Shown: piece by piece, positions 1-6,779 of the stretch
Layout: each line of letters opens with the position of its first letter
Numbering within the stretch: position 1 is the first letter of the stretch
Position numbers and translations under genes: made by a program
Notes under the pieces: model-generated
Database searches by the model: none
What the model saw: the letters and a program-made list of their open reading frames with translations, nothing else
What the model was told of the DNA's origin: nothing
Assembly (NCBI GenBank): GCA_032111745.1
Contig: JAULUH010000555.1
Location: forward strand, 1 to 9,175
Length of the DNA stretch: 9,175 nucleotides
From: JAULUH01 sp032111745
Lineage (GTDB): Bacteria > Chloroflexota > Anaerolineae > JAAEKA01
Reading direction: 5' to 3'

Positions 1-984
1 TTCTCGGGCTGAATGCCCTCCATGATGCTGGTCGAGGACCCCAGCACGTAGCCACCTCCTGCCGCCAGGTCGGCGCAACTGCGCCGGACGCGCTCCTCGA
101 TCTGTTCCGGATTGCTGTAGGCCAGAAGCATGGTGGGAATGTTGCCGATGAAGGCCATCTTGCCTGCCCACTGCTGCCTGAGAGCATAGATGTCGTTGCA
201 CTCGGGTGCCACCGGGTGCACGGCATCGAAGCCAATGTCGCACAGGATCGGCAGCACACTGTCGATCCGGCCGTCGCTGTGGTAGGCCAGCAGCTTGCCA
301 TGCTCCCTGGCCGGAGCGATCAGATCGCGCATGCGTTGCGGATAGACCTCGGCGAACATGTCGGGGTGGATGAGCAGGCCGCTGTTGTGGGCGATGTCGT
401 CCTCGACGACGATGAAAGCCAGCTCCTCCGCGAACCGGTCGCATACCGCCTGCATCACCCGTTGCTGATGGTCCCAGAGGATATCCATGAGCCTCTCGAC
501 GAAAGGCCGATTATCGTAGAAGAGATAGAGGGCGTCGGTGATGCCGATGGCCAGCAGCGCGCTGTCGAAGAAGGAGCTAAAGTTGGCGGCCACGCCGACC
601 CCTGTGCCCTGGGCCGCCCGCAGGTAGCGCTCCAGGTGATCCAGCTGTTGCGACAGGGCTGGAGGCGGCTCCAGATGCGCCAGGTCGGACCAGCCCTGCA
701 CCGTGCCGCCCACGTAGTGCTCGGTGCCATCGGAGGCCCGGCCAAACACGTTGTTGGGGCGCCAGGTGAAATTGCAGACCACGGCATCCATGCCCAGGCG
801 CTGGGCAAACTCCACGTGATCCTCGGGCGCGATCGACCGGTCATGGCTACGAGTGCCGGCAATGGTGTAGTCCAGCCGGCGCTCTAACACGTGTTCGAAG
901 ATAGACTGGCTGGTGATCCAGAACTCCAGGTGGGGCACCCGGTCAGCCTCTTGGTGGCGCAACACCTGCAACAGGCGTTGGACA
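1..984 (-). other. URO-D-like domain (uroporphyrinogen decarboxylase superfamily) within the fused reading frame, 3' end missing
   Basis: The translated stretch opens with a typical URO-D-family N-terminus (VQRLLQVLRHQEADRVPHLE, then FW). Further along are VEDDIAHNSGLLIHPDMF, the central HSDGRIDSVLPIL at about residues 633-645, HPVAPECNDIYAL, FIGNI and, at the edge, GGGYVLGSSTSIMEGIQPE. These match the order of conserved blocks in URO-D-like (PF01208-type) proteins. Only the last few dozen residues should be missing. The family includes heme-pathway decarboxylases and corrinoid/CoM methyltransferases. The zinc-binding His-x-Cys of MtaA-type methyltransferases is replaced by His-Ser-Asp, and the later Cys block reads GSSTSI, so a classical MtaA activity is unlikely. 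Genomic context with a sugar importer also argues against heme synthesis. If this is really a separate gene, the best start I see is ATG at 1070-1068; an AAGGA lies about 14 nt upstream of it, which is rather far. The exact reaction is unknown. Confidence 0.8.
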
Positions 985-2177
985 TCGGACCGGCCATGGT
1001 CGGCCAACCCCGGCGTGCGGCGGGACAGGGATAAGCTGGCGCTGAGGGGAGCAGGAGTAGCCAGCCGCATCAGCTCAGGGCTTATCCTTGGCACCAGAAC
1101 GCCGCTGCCAGAGCGTACCGAGCGGTCGGTCTCTAGCGGTAGCGGCAGGCTCAGGCCGTTTCCATTGCCCCGCTGTAGCTTGCTGCCACAGGAGTAACGC
1201 ACGATCAGGCGGGTGGGCAGGATGACTTGCCGCGGCTGCAGGCTGGCCCCGGCGTCGAGGCGGCTGAGCAGGAGCTGGGAGGCGTTGGCGCCGATCTCAT
1301 AGGCCGGCTGCACGGCGACGGTGAGGAAGGGGAACAGGCGCGAGGTATTGGGCAGGTCGTCGAAGCTGACCAGGGCGATATCGTGGGGAACGCGCAGGCC
1401 CCGCCGCTCCAGCTCGTCGAGCACACCCATGGCGATGGCGTTGTTGGCGGCAAACACGGCGGTAGGCGCGGCACCGGCATCGAGCACTTGGGCCATCATG
1501 CGCTCGCCGGAGATGGCACGAAACTCGCCAAAGTAGATCAGCTGCGGGTCCTCAGGGATGCCGGCTTCGGCCAGCGCAATGCGGTAGCCGGTGACCCGGT
1601 CCATGGCTGTGGCGGTGGCGGCCGGGCCAGTCAGCACAGCAATACGCCGGTGGCCCAGGTCAATCAGATGCTTCACCAGGGCACGCGCGCCGGAGATGGA
1701 GTCGCCGCTGACCATGTCCACCTCCCAGCCCTGGACGTGGCGATCGACGACAACGGTAGGGATATTGCGGCTACGCAACTTGGCCAGGTTAGCGGCATCG
1801 GAGTCGTAGGGGGCAATGATAACGCCGTCCACCCGCTGGGCAATGACCACATCGAGGTAGCGCAGCTGTTTGGCCGGGTTCTCGTCGGTGTTGCAGAGGA
1901 AGATCGAGTAACCGCGGCTCTGGGCAGCATCCTCTACGCCGCGTGCCACCGTAGTCCAAAAGCTGTTCTCGATATCGGGCACGATCAGCGCCAGCGACCG
2001 GGTGCGCTTGCTGCGCAGGCTCTGGGCCACGCCGCTGGGCACATAGCCCAGCTCCTCGATGGCCGCCTCCACCCGGTGTTGTGTGGCCGGGCTGACATTG
2101 CCGACGTTGTTGATCACCCGGGATACAGTAACCGGGGAGACGCCGGCGCGCCTGGCGACATCGCTGATAGTGGTCAT
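1..2177 (-). CDS. LacI-family transcriptional regulator fused in frame to a URO-D-like domain (partial, runs off left edge)
   Basis: I translated this frame by hand from the ATG at 2177-2175 to the window edge and found no stop in 725 codons. Residues about 4-24 are a LacI helix-turn-helix (TISDVARRAGVSPVTVSRVI), residues 47-60 the hinge, and about 61-332 a periplasmic-binding-like ligand domain with the family landmarks IVPDIEN, GVIIAPYDSD, VVDRH, GHRRIAVLTGP, FAANNAIAMG, SFDD and the usual C-terminal PTRLIVRYSCGS. LacI proteins normally end a few residues later. Here the frame continues through a Ser/Leu/Pro/Arg-rich stretch (about residues 336-397) into a URO-D-like domain (from about residue 398). 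The start overlaps the ATPase stop by 4 nt (ATGA) and has a GAGG Shine-Dalgarno 7 nt upstream, so it is probably translationally coupled. The likely role is control of this importer operon and perhaps of the divergent genes. The fusion could be real, or a stop codon may have been lost by mutation or assembly error; the LacI call itself is secure. Confidence 0.85.
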   Translation of the reverse strand, partial: MTTISDVARRAGVSPVTVSRVINNVGNVSPATQHRVEAAIEELGYVPSGVAQSLRSKRTRSLALIVPDIENSFWTTVARGVEDAAQSRGYSIFLCNTDENPAKQLRYLDVVIAQRVDGVIIAPYDSDAANLAKLRSRNIPTVVVDRHVQGWEVDMVSGDSISGARALVKHLIDLGHRRIAVLTGPAATATAMDRVTGYRIALAEAGIPEDPQLIYFGEFRAISGERMMAQVLDAGAAPTAVFAANNAIAMGVLDELERRGLRVPHDIALVSFDDLPNTSRLFPFLTVAVQPAYEIGANASQLLLSRLDAGASLQPRQVILPTRLIVRYSCGSKLQRGNGNGLSLPLPLETDRSVRSGSGVLVPRISPELMRLATPAPLSASLSLSRRTPGLADHGRSDVQRLLQVLRHQEADRVPHLEFWITSQSIFEHVLERRLDYTIAGTRSHDRSIAPEDHVEFAQRLGMDAVVCNFTWRPNNVFGRASDGTEHYVGGTVQGWSDLAHLEPPPALSQQLDHLERYLRAAQGTGVGVAANFSSFFDSALLAIGITDALYLFYDNRPFVERLMDILWDHQQRVMQAVCDRFAEELAFIVVEDDIAHNSGLLIHPDMFAEVYPQRMRDLIAPAREHGKLLAYHSDGRIDSVLPILCDIGFDAVHPVAPECNDIYALRQQWAGKMAFIGNIPTMLLAYSNPEQIEERVRRSCADLAAGGGYVLGSSTSIMEGIQPE

Positions 2178-2188
2178 GGGCGAGCCTC
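2174..2188 (-). promoter_or_regulatory. ATGA stop/start overlap with Shine-Dalgarno for the LacI gene
   Basis: On the minus strand the ATPase stop TGA (2176-2174) shares bases with the regulator start ATG (2177-2175). A GAGG motif at 2188-2185 sits 7 nt upstream of that ATG, inside the ATPase coding sequence. This layout fixes the LacI start and implies coupled translation with the transporter, so regulator and importer are co-expressed. Confidence 0.8.
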
Positions 2189-3706
2189 TGCGCCGCTAAC
2201 CTGGCCGATGGCCTCCCGCAAAATGTCGGACTCGGTGGGCTCGCCGCGCTGAAACTCGCAGGTGATGGCGCCGCGTCGCATAATCAAAATGCGATGGCTC
2301 ATCTCCATCGCCTCCTGGTAGTCGGACGTCAGCATCAGGATACCGACTCCGTTTTCCAGGAGCTCTTCCATGATCTTGTACACCTCCCGGCGGCCGTTAA
2401 TGTCGATGCCCCGGGTGGGCTCGTCGAAGATGAGCACCTTGCACTGCGCCCCCAGCCATTTGGCAACAACCACCTTCTGCTGATTACCGCCTGATAGTTG
2501 CCCGGCATGGGTCTGGATGCCCGGCGCGCGGATCTGCAGACGGTCCATGTAATCCCCCGCCTCGCGATCGATCTGGCCGTGGCGTACGAGCCCGTAAGTG
2601 GTCAAACGCGGCAGGCTGGGCAGGGCGTAGTTGTTGCGGATACTCTGGTCGCGGATCAGGCCGAGGCGCTTGCGGTCCTCGGTCAGGTAGGCGATGCCCT
2701 GGTCAATGGCCTGCTCCGGTGAGGAGGCCGTTACTCGACGGCCCTCAACGTAGATCGCGCCGCTGTCGAAGCTGTCGACCGCAGAGACAGCCCGACCCAG
2801 CTCCGTTTTGCCGGCACCCATCAGGCCAGTCACGCCTACGATCTCGCCCTTCCTGACCACCAGGCTCACGTCCTTTAGGACCTCACCGCGCGACAGGTTG
2901 TCGACGCGGAGGGCCTCGTCGTCGAAAGGTATCGCCAGCTGTGGGTACTGTTTCTTGATCTGGCCGCCGATCATCTTCTCGATCATGGTATCGAGGGTGA
3001 GGTCACGGATTTGAAACGTGCCCACGTTCTTACCATCACGCAGGATCGTCACCCGGTCGCCCAGTTCATACACTTCGGCGTATCGATGGGAGATGTAGAT
3101 GAAGCCGACGTTCTGCGCAGTCTTGAGATGATGGATCAGTTGAAAGAGGTCTTGCCGGGAGCGGTCCTCCAGCACATCGGTTGGCTCGTCTAGCACGATC
3201 ACCTTGGCGTCAGTAGTCAAGGCCCGGGCGATCTCAACCATCTTCTGTTGCGTGACGCTGAGCCGGCCGACGACGCTGGTGGGAGCCAGGTTGATGTGGA
3301 AGCGTTCCAGGAGTTCGTTGGCCTTGCCGTAGAGCCTTGCGATGTCCACTCTCCCCAAACGCCGCATCGGCTCCACGCCGAGAAACATGTTGCGGGCGAT
3401 GTCGAGGGTGGGCACAAGGCTGAGCTCCTGGTAGATGAAGCGCAGACCATGGTCTAAGGCCGTCTGTGGCGTATCGATCTGCACCTTCTCCCCAGAGATG
3501 TAGATGTCACCTTCGTCGGCCGCATAGGCGCCGCTGAGCACCTTGATAAGTGTGCTCTTGCCAGCGCCGTTCTCTCCCAACAGCACATGGACCTCACCAG
3601 GCAAGAGCTGGAAGTCCACATGGTCGAGCGCAAGCACGCCGGGGAAGCGCTTGACGATGCCTCTCATTTCGACGACTGGGCTAGTGGTTGCTTCTCGATC
3701 AGCCAT
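2174..3706 (-). CDS. Sugar ABC transporter ATP-binding protein, RbsA/MglA type with two nucleotide-binding domains
   Basis: A 510-residue cytoplasmic ATPase that powers sugar uptake through the permease encoded upstream. The first domain has Walker A GENGAGKST (44-52), Q-loop YQEL (Q93), the signature variant LSVTQQKMVEIARAL (from 149), Walker B VIVLDEPT (D173, E174) and the switch His in YISHR (H207). The second has the altered P-loop GLMGAGKTE (294-302), signature LSGGNQQK (404-411) and Walker B LIFDEPTRGID (D428, E429). This fused two-domain plan and length are typical of the ribose/galactose/xylose ATPase family (E. coli RbsA is about 500 residues). I see no good Shine-Dalgarno before the ATG at 3706; the start is chosen because the 13 residues before MRGIVKRFPGV match the usual family N-terminus. 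It lies 91 nt downstream of the binding-protein gene, behind a hairpin. The transported sugar cannot be read from the ATPase. Confidence 0.96.
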   Translation of the reverse strand: MADREATTSPVVEMRGIVKRFPGVLALDHVDFQLLPGEVHVLLGENGAGKSTLIKVLSGAYAADEGDIYISGEKVQIDTPQTALDHGLRFIYQELSLVPTLDIARNMFLGVEPMRRLGRVDIARLYGKANELLERFHINLAPTSVVGRLSVTQQKMVEIARALTTDAKVIVLDEPTDVLEDRSRQDLFQLIHHLKTAQNVGFIYISHRYAEVYELGDRVTILRDGKNVGTFQIRDLTLDTMIEKMIGGQIKKQYPQLAIPFDDEALRVDNLSRGEVLKDVSLVVRKGEIVGVTGLMGAGKTELGRAVSAVDSFDSGAIYVEGRRVTASSPEQAIDQGIAYLTEDRKRLGLIRDQSIRNNYALPSLPRLTTYGLVRHGQIDREAGDYMDRLQIRAPGIQTHAGQLSGGNQQKVVVAKWLGAQCKVLIFDEPTRGIDINGRREVYKIMEELLENGVGILMLTSDYQEAMEMSHRILIMRRGAITCEFQRGEPTESDILREAIGQVSGAEARP

Positions 3707-3741
3707 GGCCAGTTAGTGTCAGCGGCTAGAGAGATAACCGG

Positions 3742-3781
3742 GGGTGAATAGTGGAGACGGTGTCGCCTCCACCATTCACCC
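3742..3781 (-). promoter_or_regulatory. Long intercistronic hairpin between binding-protein and ATPase genes
   Basis: The arms 3742-3756 (GGGTGAATAGTGGAG on the plus strand) and 3767-3781 are inverted repeats matching at 14 of 15 positions, and the one mismatch becomes a G-U wobble in the minus-strand transcript. Two further pairs (3758/3765 and 3759/3764) extend the stem toward a 4-nt loop. It starts 16 nt after the binding-protein stop and is not followed by a U tract. It is therefore more likely an mRNA-stabilising or partial attenuation element, which keeps binding-protein message in excess over the ATPase, than a full terminator. Confidence 0.7.
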
Positions 3782-3797
3782 TTCGGTGCGGGTCGCG

Positions 3798-5603
3798 CTA
3801 CTCCGTCAGGAACTGATCAACGTTCGACGCATCGATGATCGAGCCGTCAATGGGGGTGAACTGCGGCACTTCCTCGCCGTTCAGGATCCTGACCGTGAGG
3901 TCGATGCCCTCGGAGCCCATGCGGGTGGGGTCCTGGCGCACGGTGGCGGTCATCTCGCCCGCCTTGATGGCCTTCAGGGCCACCGGCAGCGCATCGAAGC
4001 CCACCAGCGTGATCTGGTCCGTCAGCCCCTTCTGCTTGATCACCGACAGCGCAGCCACCGCACCGGGATCCCAGGCGCCGAACACGGCACAGATGTCCGG
4101 GTTGGCTGTCAGCTGGTTCTGTGCAATCTCCGCGGCCTTGGCCTCCAGCCAGTCGGCGTACTCCACGATCACGTCGTAGCCCGCGGCCGTGGCCGCTGCC
4201 TCCACGCCGTTCTTGCGCGCATCACCCGTCTGGTGGCCGGCGGTGCCGCCGATGATCAGCAGCTTCTTGCAGTCCGGCCCGGCCTGTTCCACCAGGTATT
4301 CGCCGGCCATCTTGGCCGCCGCCTCGTTGTCCGTCTGGATCAGCGTCTTCACCCACGGATGGTCGATGCCCGTATCTACCGTGATGATCGGAATGCCGGC
4401 GGCCTCCGCCTTGTCGAAGGCGTCGCCAAAGGCCCGCGAGTCCGCCGCGCCCACGATGATCGCATCCACGCCTTGGCTGATGGCGTTCTCTACCGCCGCC
4501 ACCTGCGCCTGGGCATCCGGATCAGGCGTCGTTACATTCACGAAGCTCACGCCCAACTCCTGTGCCCGCGCCTCAGCCGCACGCGCCAGGGTCAGCCAGA
4601 ACTCGTTGGTCGACGAAAAGCCGGAAAAGGCGATGGTGTACTCCGAAGCTGGCTCGACTTCCGCAGCGCCAGCCTCCGGCTGCAGGAACTGATCGACGTT
4701 CGAGGCGTCGATGATCGAGCCGTCGATGGGGGTGAACTGCGGCACTTCCTCGCCGTTCAGGATCTTGACCGTGAGGTCGATGCCCTCGGAGCCCATGCGA
4801 GTGGGGTCCTGGCGGACCGTGGCGGTCATCTCACCAGCCTGGATGGCCTTCAGGGCCACCGGTAGTGCATCGAAGCCCACCAGCGTGATCTGGTCGGTCA
4901 GCCCCTTCTGCTTGATCACCGACAGCGCAGCCACCGCACCCGGGTCCCAGGCACCGAACACCGCACAGATGTCCGGGTTGGCCGTCAGCTGGTTCTGTGC
5001 AATCTCCGCGGCCTTGGCCTCCAGCCAGTCGGCATACTCCACGATCACCTCGTAGCCCGCGGCCAACGCAGCCGCCTCCACGCCGTTCTTGCGCGCATCA
5101 CCCGTCTGGTGGCCGGCGGTGCCGCCGATGATCAGCAGCTTCTTGCAGTCCGGCCCGGCCTGTTCCACCAGGTATTCGCCGGCCATCTTGGCCGCCGNNN
5201 NNNNNNNCTTGTCGAAGGCGTCGCCAAAGGCCCGCGAGTCCGCCGCACCCACGATGATGGCGTCCACACCCTGGCTGATCGCGTTCTCGACTGCTGCTAC
5301 CTGCGCCTGAGGATCCGGATCAGGCGTCGTGACATTGACGAAGTTCACGCCCAACTCCTGTGCCCGCGCCTCAGCCGCACGCGCCAGGGTCAGCCAGAAC
5401 TCGTTGGTCGACGAAAAGCCGGAAAAGGCGATGGTCGGAGTCTCGGCCTCAGGTGCTTCGGCCGGCTCTTCAGCCGTGACTGGTGTGGCGGCCGGCTGTT
5501 CCGCCGGTGCAGGTGCTGGGGCAGGGCATGCCGCCAGCACCAGGGCGGCGATGATGAGGACTGTGAGCAATCCCAATCGCCAGAGATGTCGCTGAGGTCT
5601 CAT
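3798..5603 (-). CDS. Sugar ABC transporter substrate-binding lipoprotein with two tandem periplasmic-binding domains (contains scaffold gap)
   Basis: An RbsB-like (Peripla_BP_4-type) solute-binding protein that captures a sugar outside the membrane and passes it to the permease. The start is the ATG at 5603-5601, preceded by AAGGAG 6 nt upstream; an upstream in-frame ATG at 5651 lacks this signal and would put 16 extra residues before the signal peptide. Residues 1-25 form a lipoprotein signal peptide ending in the lipobox LAAC, with Cys26 as the lipidated residue, followed by an Ala/Pro/Glu linker (27-56). Domain A (about 57-307) starts TIAFSGFSSTNEFW; a short linker (308-322, LQPEAGAAEVEPASEY) leads to domain B (about 323-600), which starts with the same words. 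The domains differ at only a handful of residues, for example VNF/VSF and AIQAG/AIKAG. The usual family length is about 330 residues with one domain. Ten Ns inside domain A replace what, by comparison with domain B, should be about 88 nt, so the true protein would be about 627 residues rather than 601. Whether the tandem is biological or assembly-made is open. Confidence 0.85.
   Translation of the reverse strand: MRPQRHLWRLGLLTVLIIAALVLAACPAPAPAPAEQPAATPVTAEEPAEAPEAETPTIAFSGFSSTNEFWLTLARAAEARAQELGVNFVNVTTPDPDPQAQVAAVENAISQGVDAIIVGAADSRAFGDAFDKXXXXAAKMAGEYLVEQAGPDCKKLLIIGGTAGHQTGDARKNGVEAAALAAGYEVIVEYADWLEAKAAEIAQNQLTANPDICAVFGAWDPGAVAALSVIKQKGLTDQITLVGFDALPVALKAIQAGEMTATVRQDPTRMGSEGIDLTVKILNGEEVPQFTPIDGSIIDASNVDQFLQPEAGAAEVEPASEYTIAFSGFSSTNEFWLTLARAAEARAQELGVSFVNVTTPDPDAQAQVAAVENAISQGVDAIIVGAADSRAFGDAFDKAEAAGIPIITVDTGIDHPWVKTLIQTDNEAAAKMAGEYLVEQAGPDCKKLLIIGGTAGHQTGDARKNGVEAAATAAGYDVIVEYADWLEAKAAEIAQNQLTANPDICAVFGAWDPGAVAALSVIKQKGLTDQITLVGFDALPVALKAIKAGEMTATVRQDPTRMGSEGIDLTVRILNGEEVPQFTPIDGSIIDASNVDQFLTE
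3807..4637 (-). repeat. Tandem intragenic duplication, copy B (C-terminal sugar-binding domain)
   Basis: This 831-bp stretch repeats at 4683-5435. A hand comparison of the first 500 or so bases gives roughly 27 scattered differences, about 95% identity, mostly at third codon positions. It is the complete copy: it contains the segment (AEAAGIPIITVDTG and following, 30 residues between FDK and AAKM) that is lost in the gap of the other copy. Confidence 0.9.
4683..5435 (-). repeat. Tandem intragenic duplication, copy A (N-terminal sugar-binding domain, with gap)
   Basis: Partner of the repeat at 3807-4637. The two are offset by 876 bp at the left end and by 798 bp at the right end. The 78-bp difference is exactly explained if the 10 Ns at 5198-5207 stand for 88 real bases. 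The block around the DCKKLLIIGGTAGHQTGDARKN coding region is essentially identical in the two copies. Confidence 0.9.
5198..5207. other. Assembly gap (10 Ns)
   Basis: Ten consecutive Ns lie inside domain A of the binding-protein gene. Comparison with the duplicate copy shows 30 residues where the gapped sequence leaves 4 unknown codons, so the N run is a placeholder and not the true length. The reading frame is nevertheless kept, because 88 and 10 differ by a multiple of three. Confidence 0.97.
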
Positions 5604-5609
5604 GTCGTT

Positions 5610-5615
5610 CTCCTT
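5610..5615 (-). promoter_or_regulatory. Shine-Dalgarno deciding the binding-protein start
   Basis: AAGGAG on the minus strand, 6 nt before the ATG at 5603. It supports the shorter start, which places the lipoprotein signal peptide at the true N-terminus. Confidence 0.85.
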
Positions 5616-5685
5616 GTTGTGCTGCAGGTGTACCGGAAGGTGAAACATCACAGACGCCCTGGGCTGCTGAGTAGTCCCTGGACGA

Positions 5686-6687
5686 TCAAACTTTCTCTCG
5701 TCGCTGCAGGCGATCGACCCAAACGGCCAGAATAATCACCACGCCGATGGCCACGCGCTGCCAAAACGCGCCGACGTGTAGGTGAATCAACCCGGCCTCC
5801 AAAGACTTGATGATCAGCACTCCAATGACGGTGCGACCAACACCGCCAACGCCGCCAAACATGCTGGTGCCGCCAATGACTACGGCGGCTATGGCCTGCA
5901 GCTCCATGCCCTCCCCGCGGTTGGGGGTAGCGAAATCCAGCCGGGCGGTCTGCACGACGGAGGCCAGGGCGGCCATGAAACCGCCGATACTGTAGATGAC
6001 GATCTTGTCGAGCTTGATAGGGATGCCGGACAGGCGTGCGACTTCCTCGTTGCCGCCGATGGCGTACGTGTTGAAGCCAAGCCTGGTACGGCCTAAGATG
6101 AAGGCCATTGCAATCACCGCCATAGAGGTGATCAGAATGGGACCCACAAAGCCCGATCCCAGCCACCTGAACGCCTCGGGAAAGCGCGACATGTCCTTGC
6201 CTGAGCCGATCATCAAGGCGGCGCCTCGAGCGATCATCATCATACCCAACGTGACAATCAAGGTCGGGATGCCGGTAGTTACGATCACCGCACCGTTGAT
6301 GAACCCGCACAAGGTGCCGACGGCCAGGGCACCTAGCACAGCAACCCAGACCGGGGCCCCACCCAGCAACAGGCTGCCGGCGACGACGCAGGCCAGGGCC
6401 AGCACTGACCCAACCGACAGGTCGAGTCCCCCAGAGATCAGCACCATCGTGGTGCCTGTTGCCATAATCAACAGGACGGTGGATTGCTCGAGAACATCGC
6501 GGATGGCCGGCCACTGGCGGTAGGTGGGCGCCAGGAGCATGAAGACGACGTTGATGACGATCAGCCCCACTACAGGCCCGGCCTGAACCCGCATCATGCG
6601 GCCGAAACCTTCACTGCTCCCCAACCGCTTATACCAGGGAAGAGGCATCTCGACTGGGACTGGAGCCGGGCTTTTCTCTATGGCCAT
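5686..6687 (-). CDS. Sugar ABC transporter permease, RbsC type (BPD_transp_2 family)
   Basis: A 333-residue inner-membrane protein that forms the translocation channel of the importer. It has roughly eight to ten hydrophobic segments (for example about 36-53, 66-84, 93-115, 116-135, 142-160, 181-198, 228-246, 284-300 and 309-326). Family motifs are in order: GGLDLSVGS (86-94), INGAVIVTTGIPTLIVTLGM (130-149), the cytoplasmic ATPase-contact loop TRLGFNTYAIGGNEEVARLSGIP (201-223), and ELQAIAAVVIGGTSMFGG (262-279). Length matches RbsC-type permeases with a slightly long N-terminus. It is the first gene of the leftward operon, with a GAGGT Shine-Dalgarno 9 nt before the ATG and 82 nt before the binding-protein start. 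Only one permease is present, as usual for this family, where it acts as a homodimer. Confidence 0.96.
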   Translation of the reverse strand: MAIEKSPAPVPVEMPLPWYKRLGSSEGFGRMMRVQAGPVVGLIVINVVFMLLAPTYRQWPAIRDVLEQSTVLLIMATGTTMVLISGGLDLSVGSVLALACVVAGSLLLGGAPVWVAVLGALAVGTLCGFINGAVIVTTGIPTLIVTLGMMMIARGAALMIGSGKDMSRFPEAFRWLGSGFVGPILITSMAVIAMAFILGRTRLGFNTYAIGGNEEVARLSGIPIKLDKIVIYSIGGFMAALASVVQTARLDFATPNRGEGMELQAIAAVVIGGTSMFGGVGGVGRTVIGVLIIKSLEAGLIHLHVGAFWQRVAIGVVIILAVWVDRLQRREKV

Positions 6688-6743
6688 GGCCTGGTTACCT
6701 CAGGGGGATGTCAACGGCGACAATAGGCGGCGGTGCGCTGGGT

Positions 6744-6771
6744 TTACATCGATATCATGATATCGATTTCA
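6744..6771. promoter_or_regulatory. Candidate LacI-type operator: 20-bp perfect palindrome and two abutting 14-bp pseudo-palindromes
   Basis: ATCGATATCATGATATCGAT at 6748-6767 is a perfect 20-bp palindrome. The same DNA can be read as two back-to-back 14-mers with the central CG typical of LacI-family operators: TTACATCGATATCA (6744-6757, 5 of 7 arm pairs) and TGATATCGATTTCA (6758-6771, 6 of 7 arm pairs). It lies directly after the -10 box of the leftward promoter, over the expected transcription start, which is a classic repressor position. The LacI-domain protein encoded at the end of that operon is the natural candidate ligand; this pairing is inference. Confidence 0.72.
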
Positions 6772-6779
6772 CGCTGTCT

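Noticed and set aside
1227..2252. Long plus-strand open frame (341 codons) opposite the LacI gene
   Set aside because: It is antisense to a clear LacI-family sequence, its translation is rich in His/Gly/Asp/Gln with no domain, and it lacks a Shine-Dalgarno; it is a high-GC shadow frame.
3217..3263. First ATPase signature reads LSVTQQ and Walker B reads DEPTDVLEDR instead of the textbook LSGGQ and DEPTxxLD
   Set aside because: RbsA-type first domains regularly carry such variants (E. coli RbsA is also non-canonical here), so this is a family trait and not damage.
3744..4865. Plus-strand open frame of 373 codons containing internal repeats
   Set aside because: Its repeats are just the antisense image of the duplicated sugar-binding domains; no recognisable protein features.
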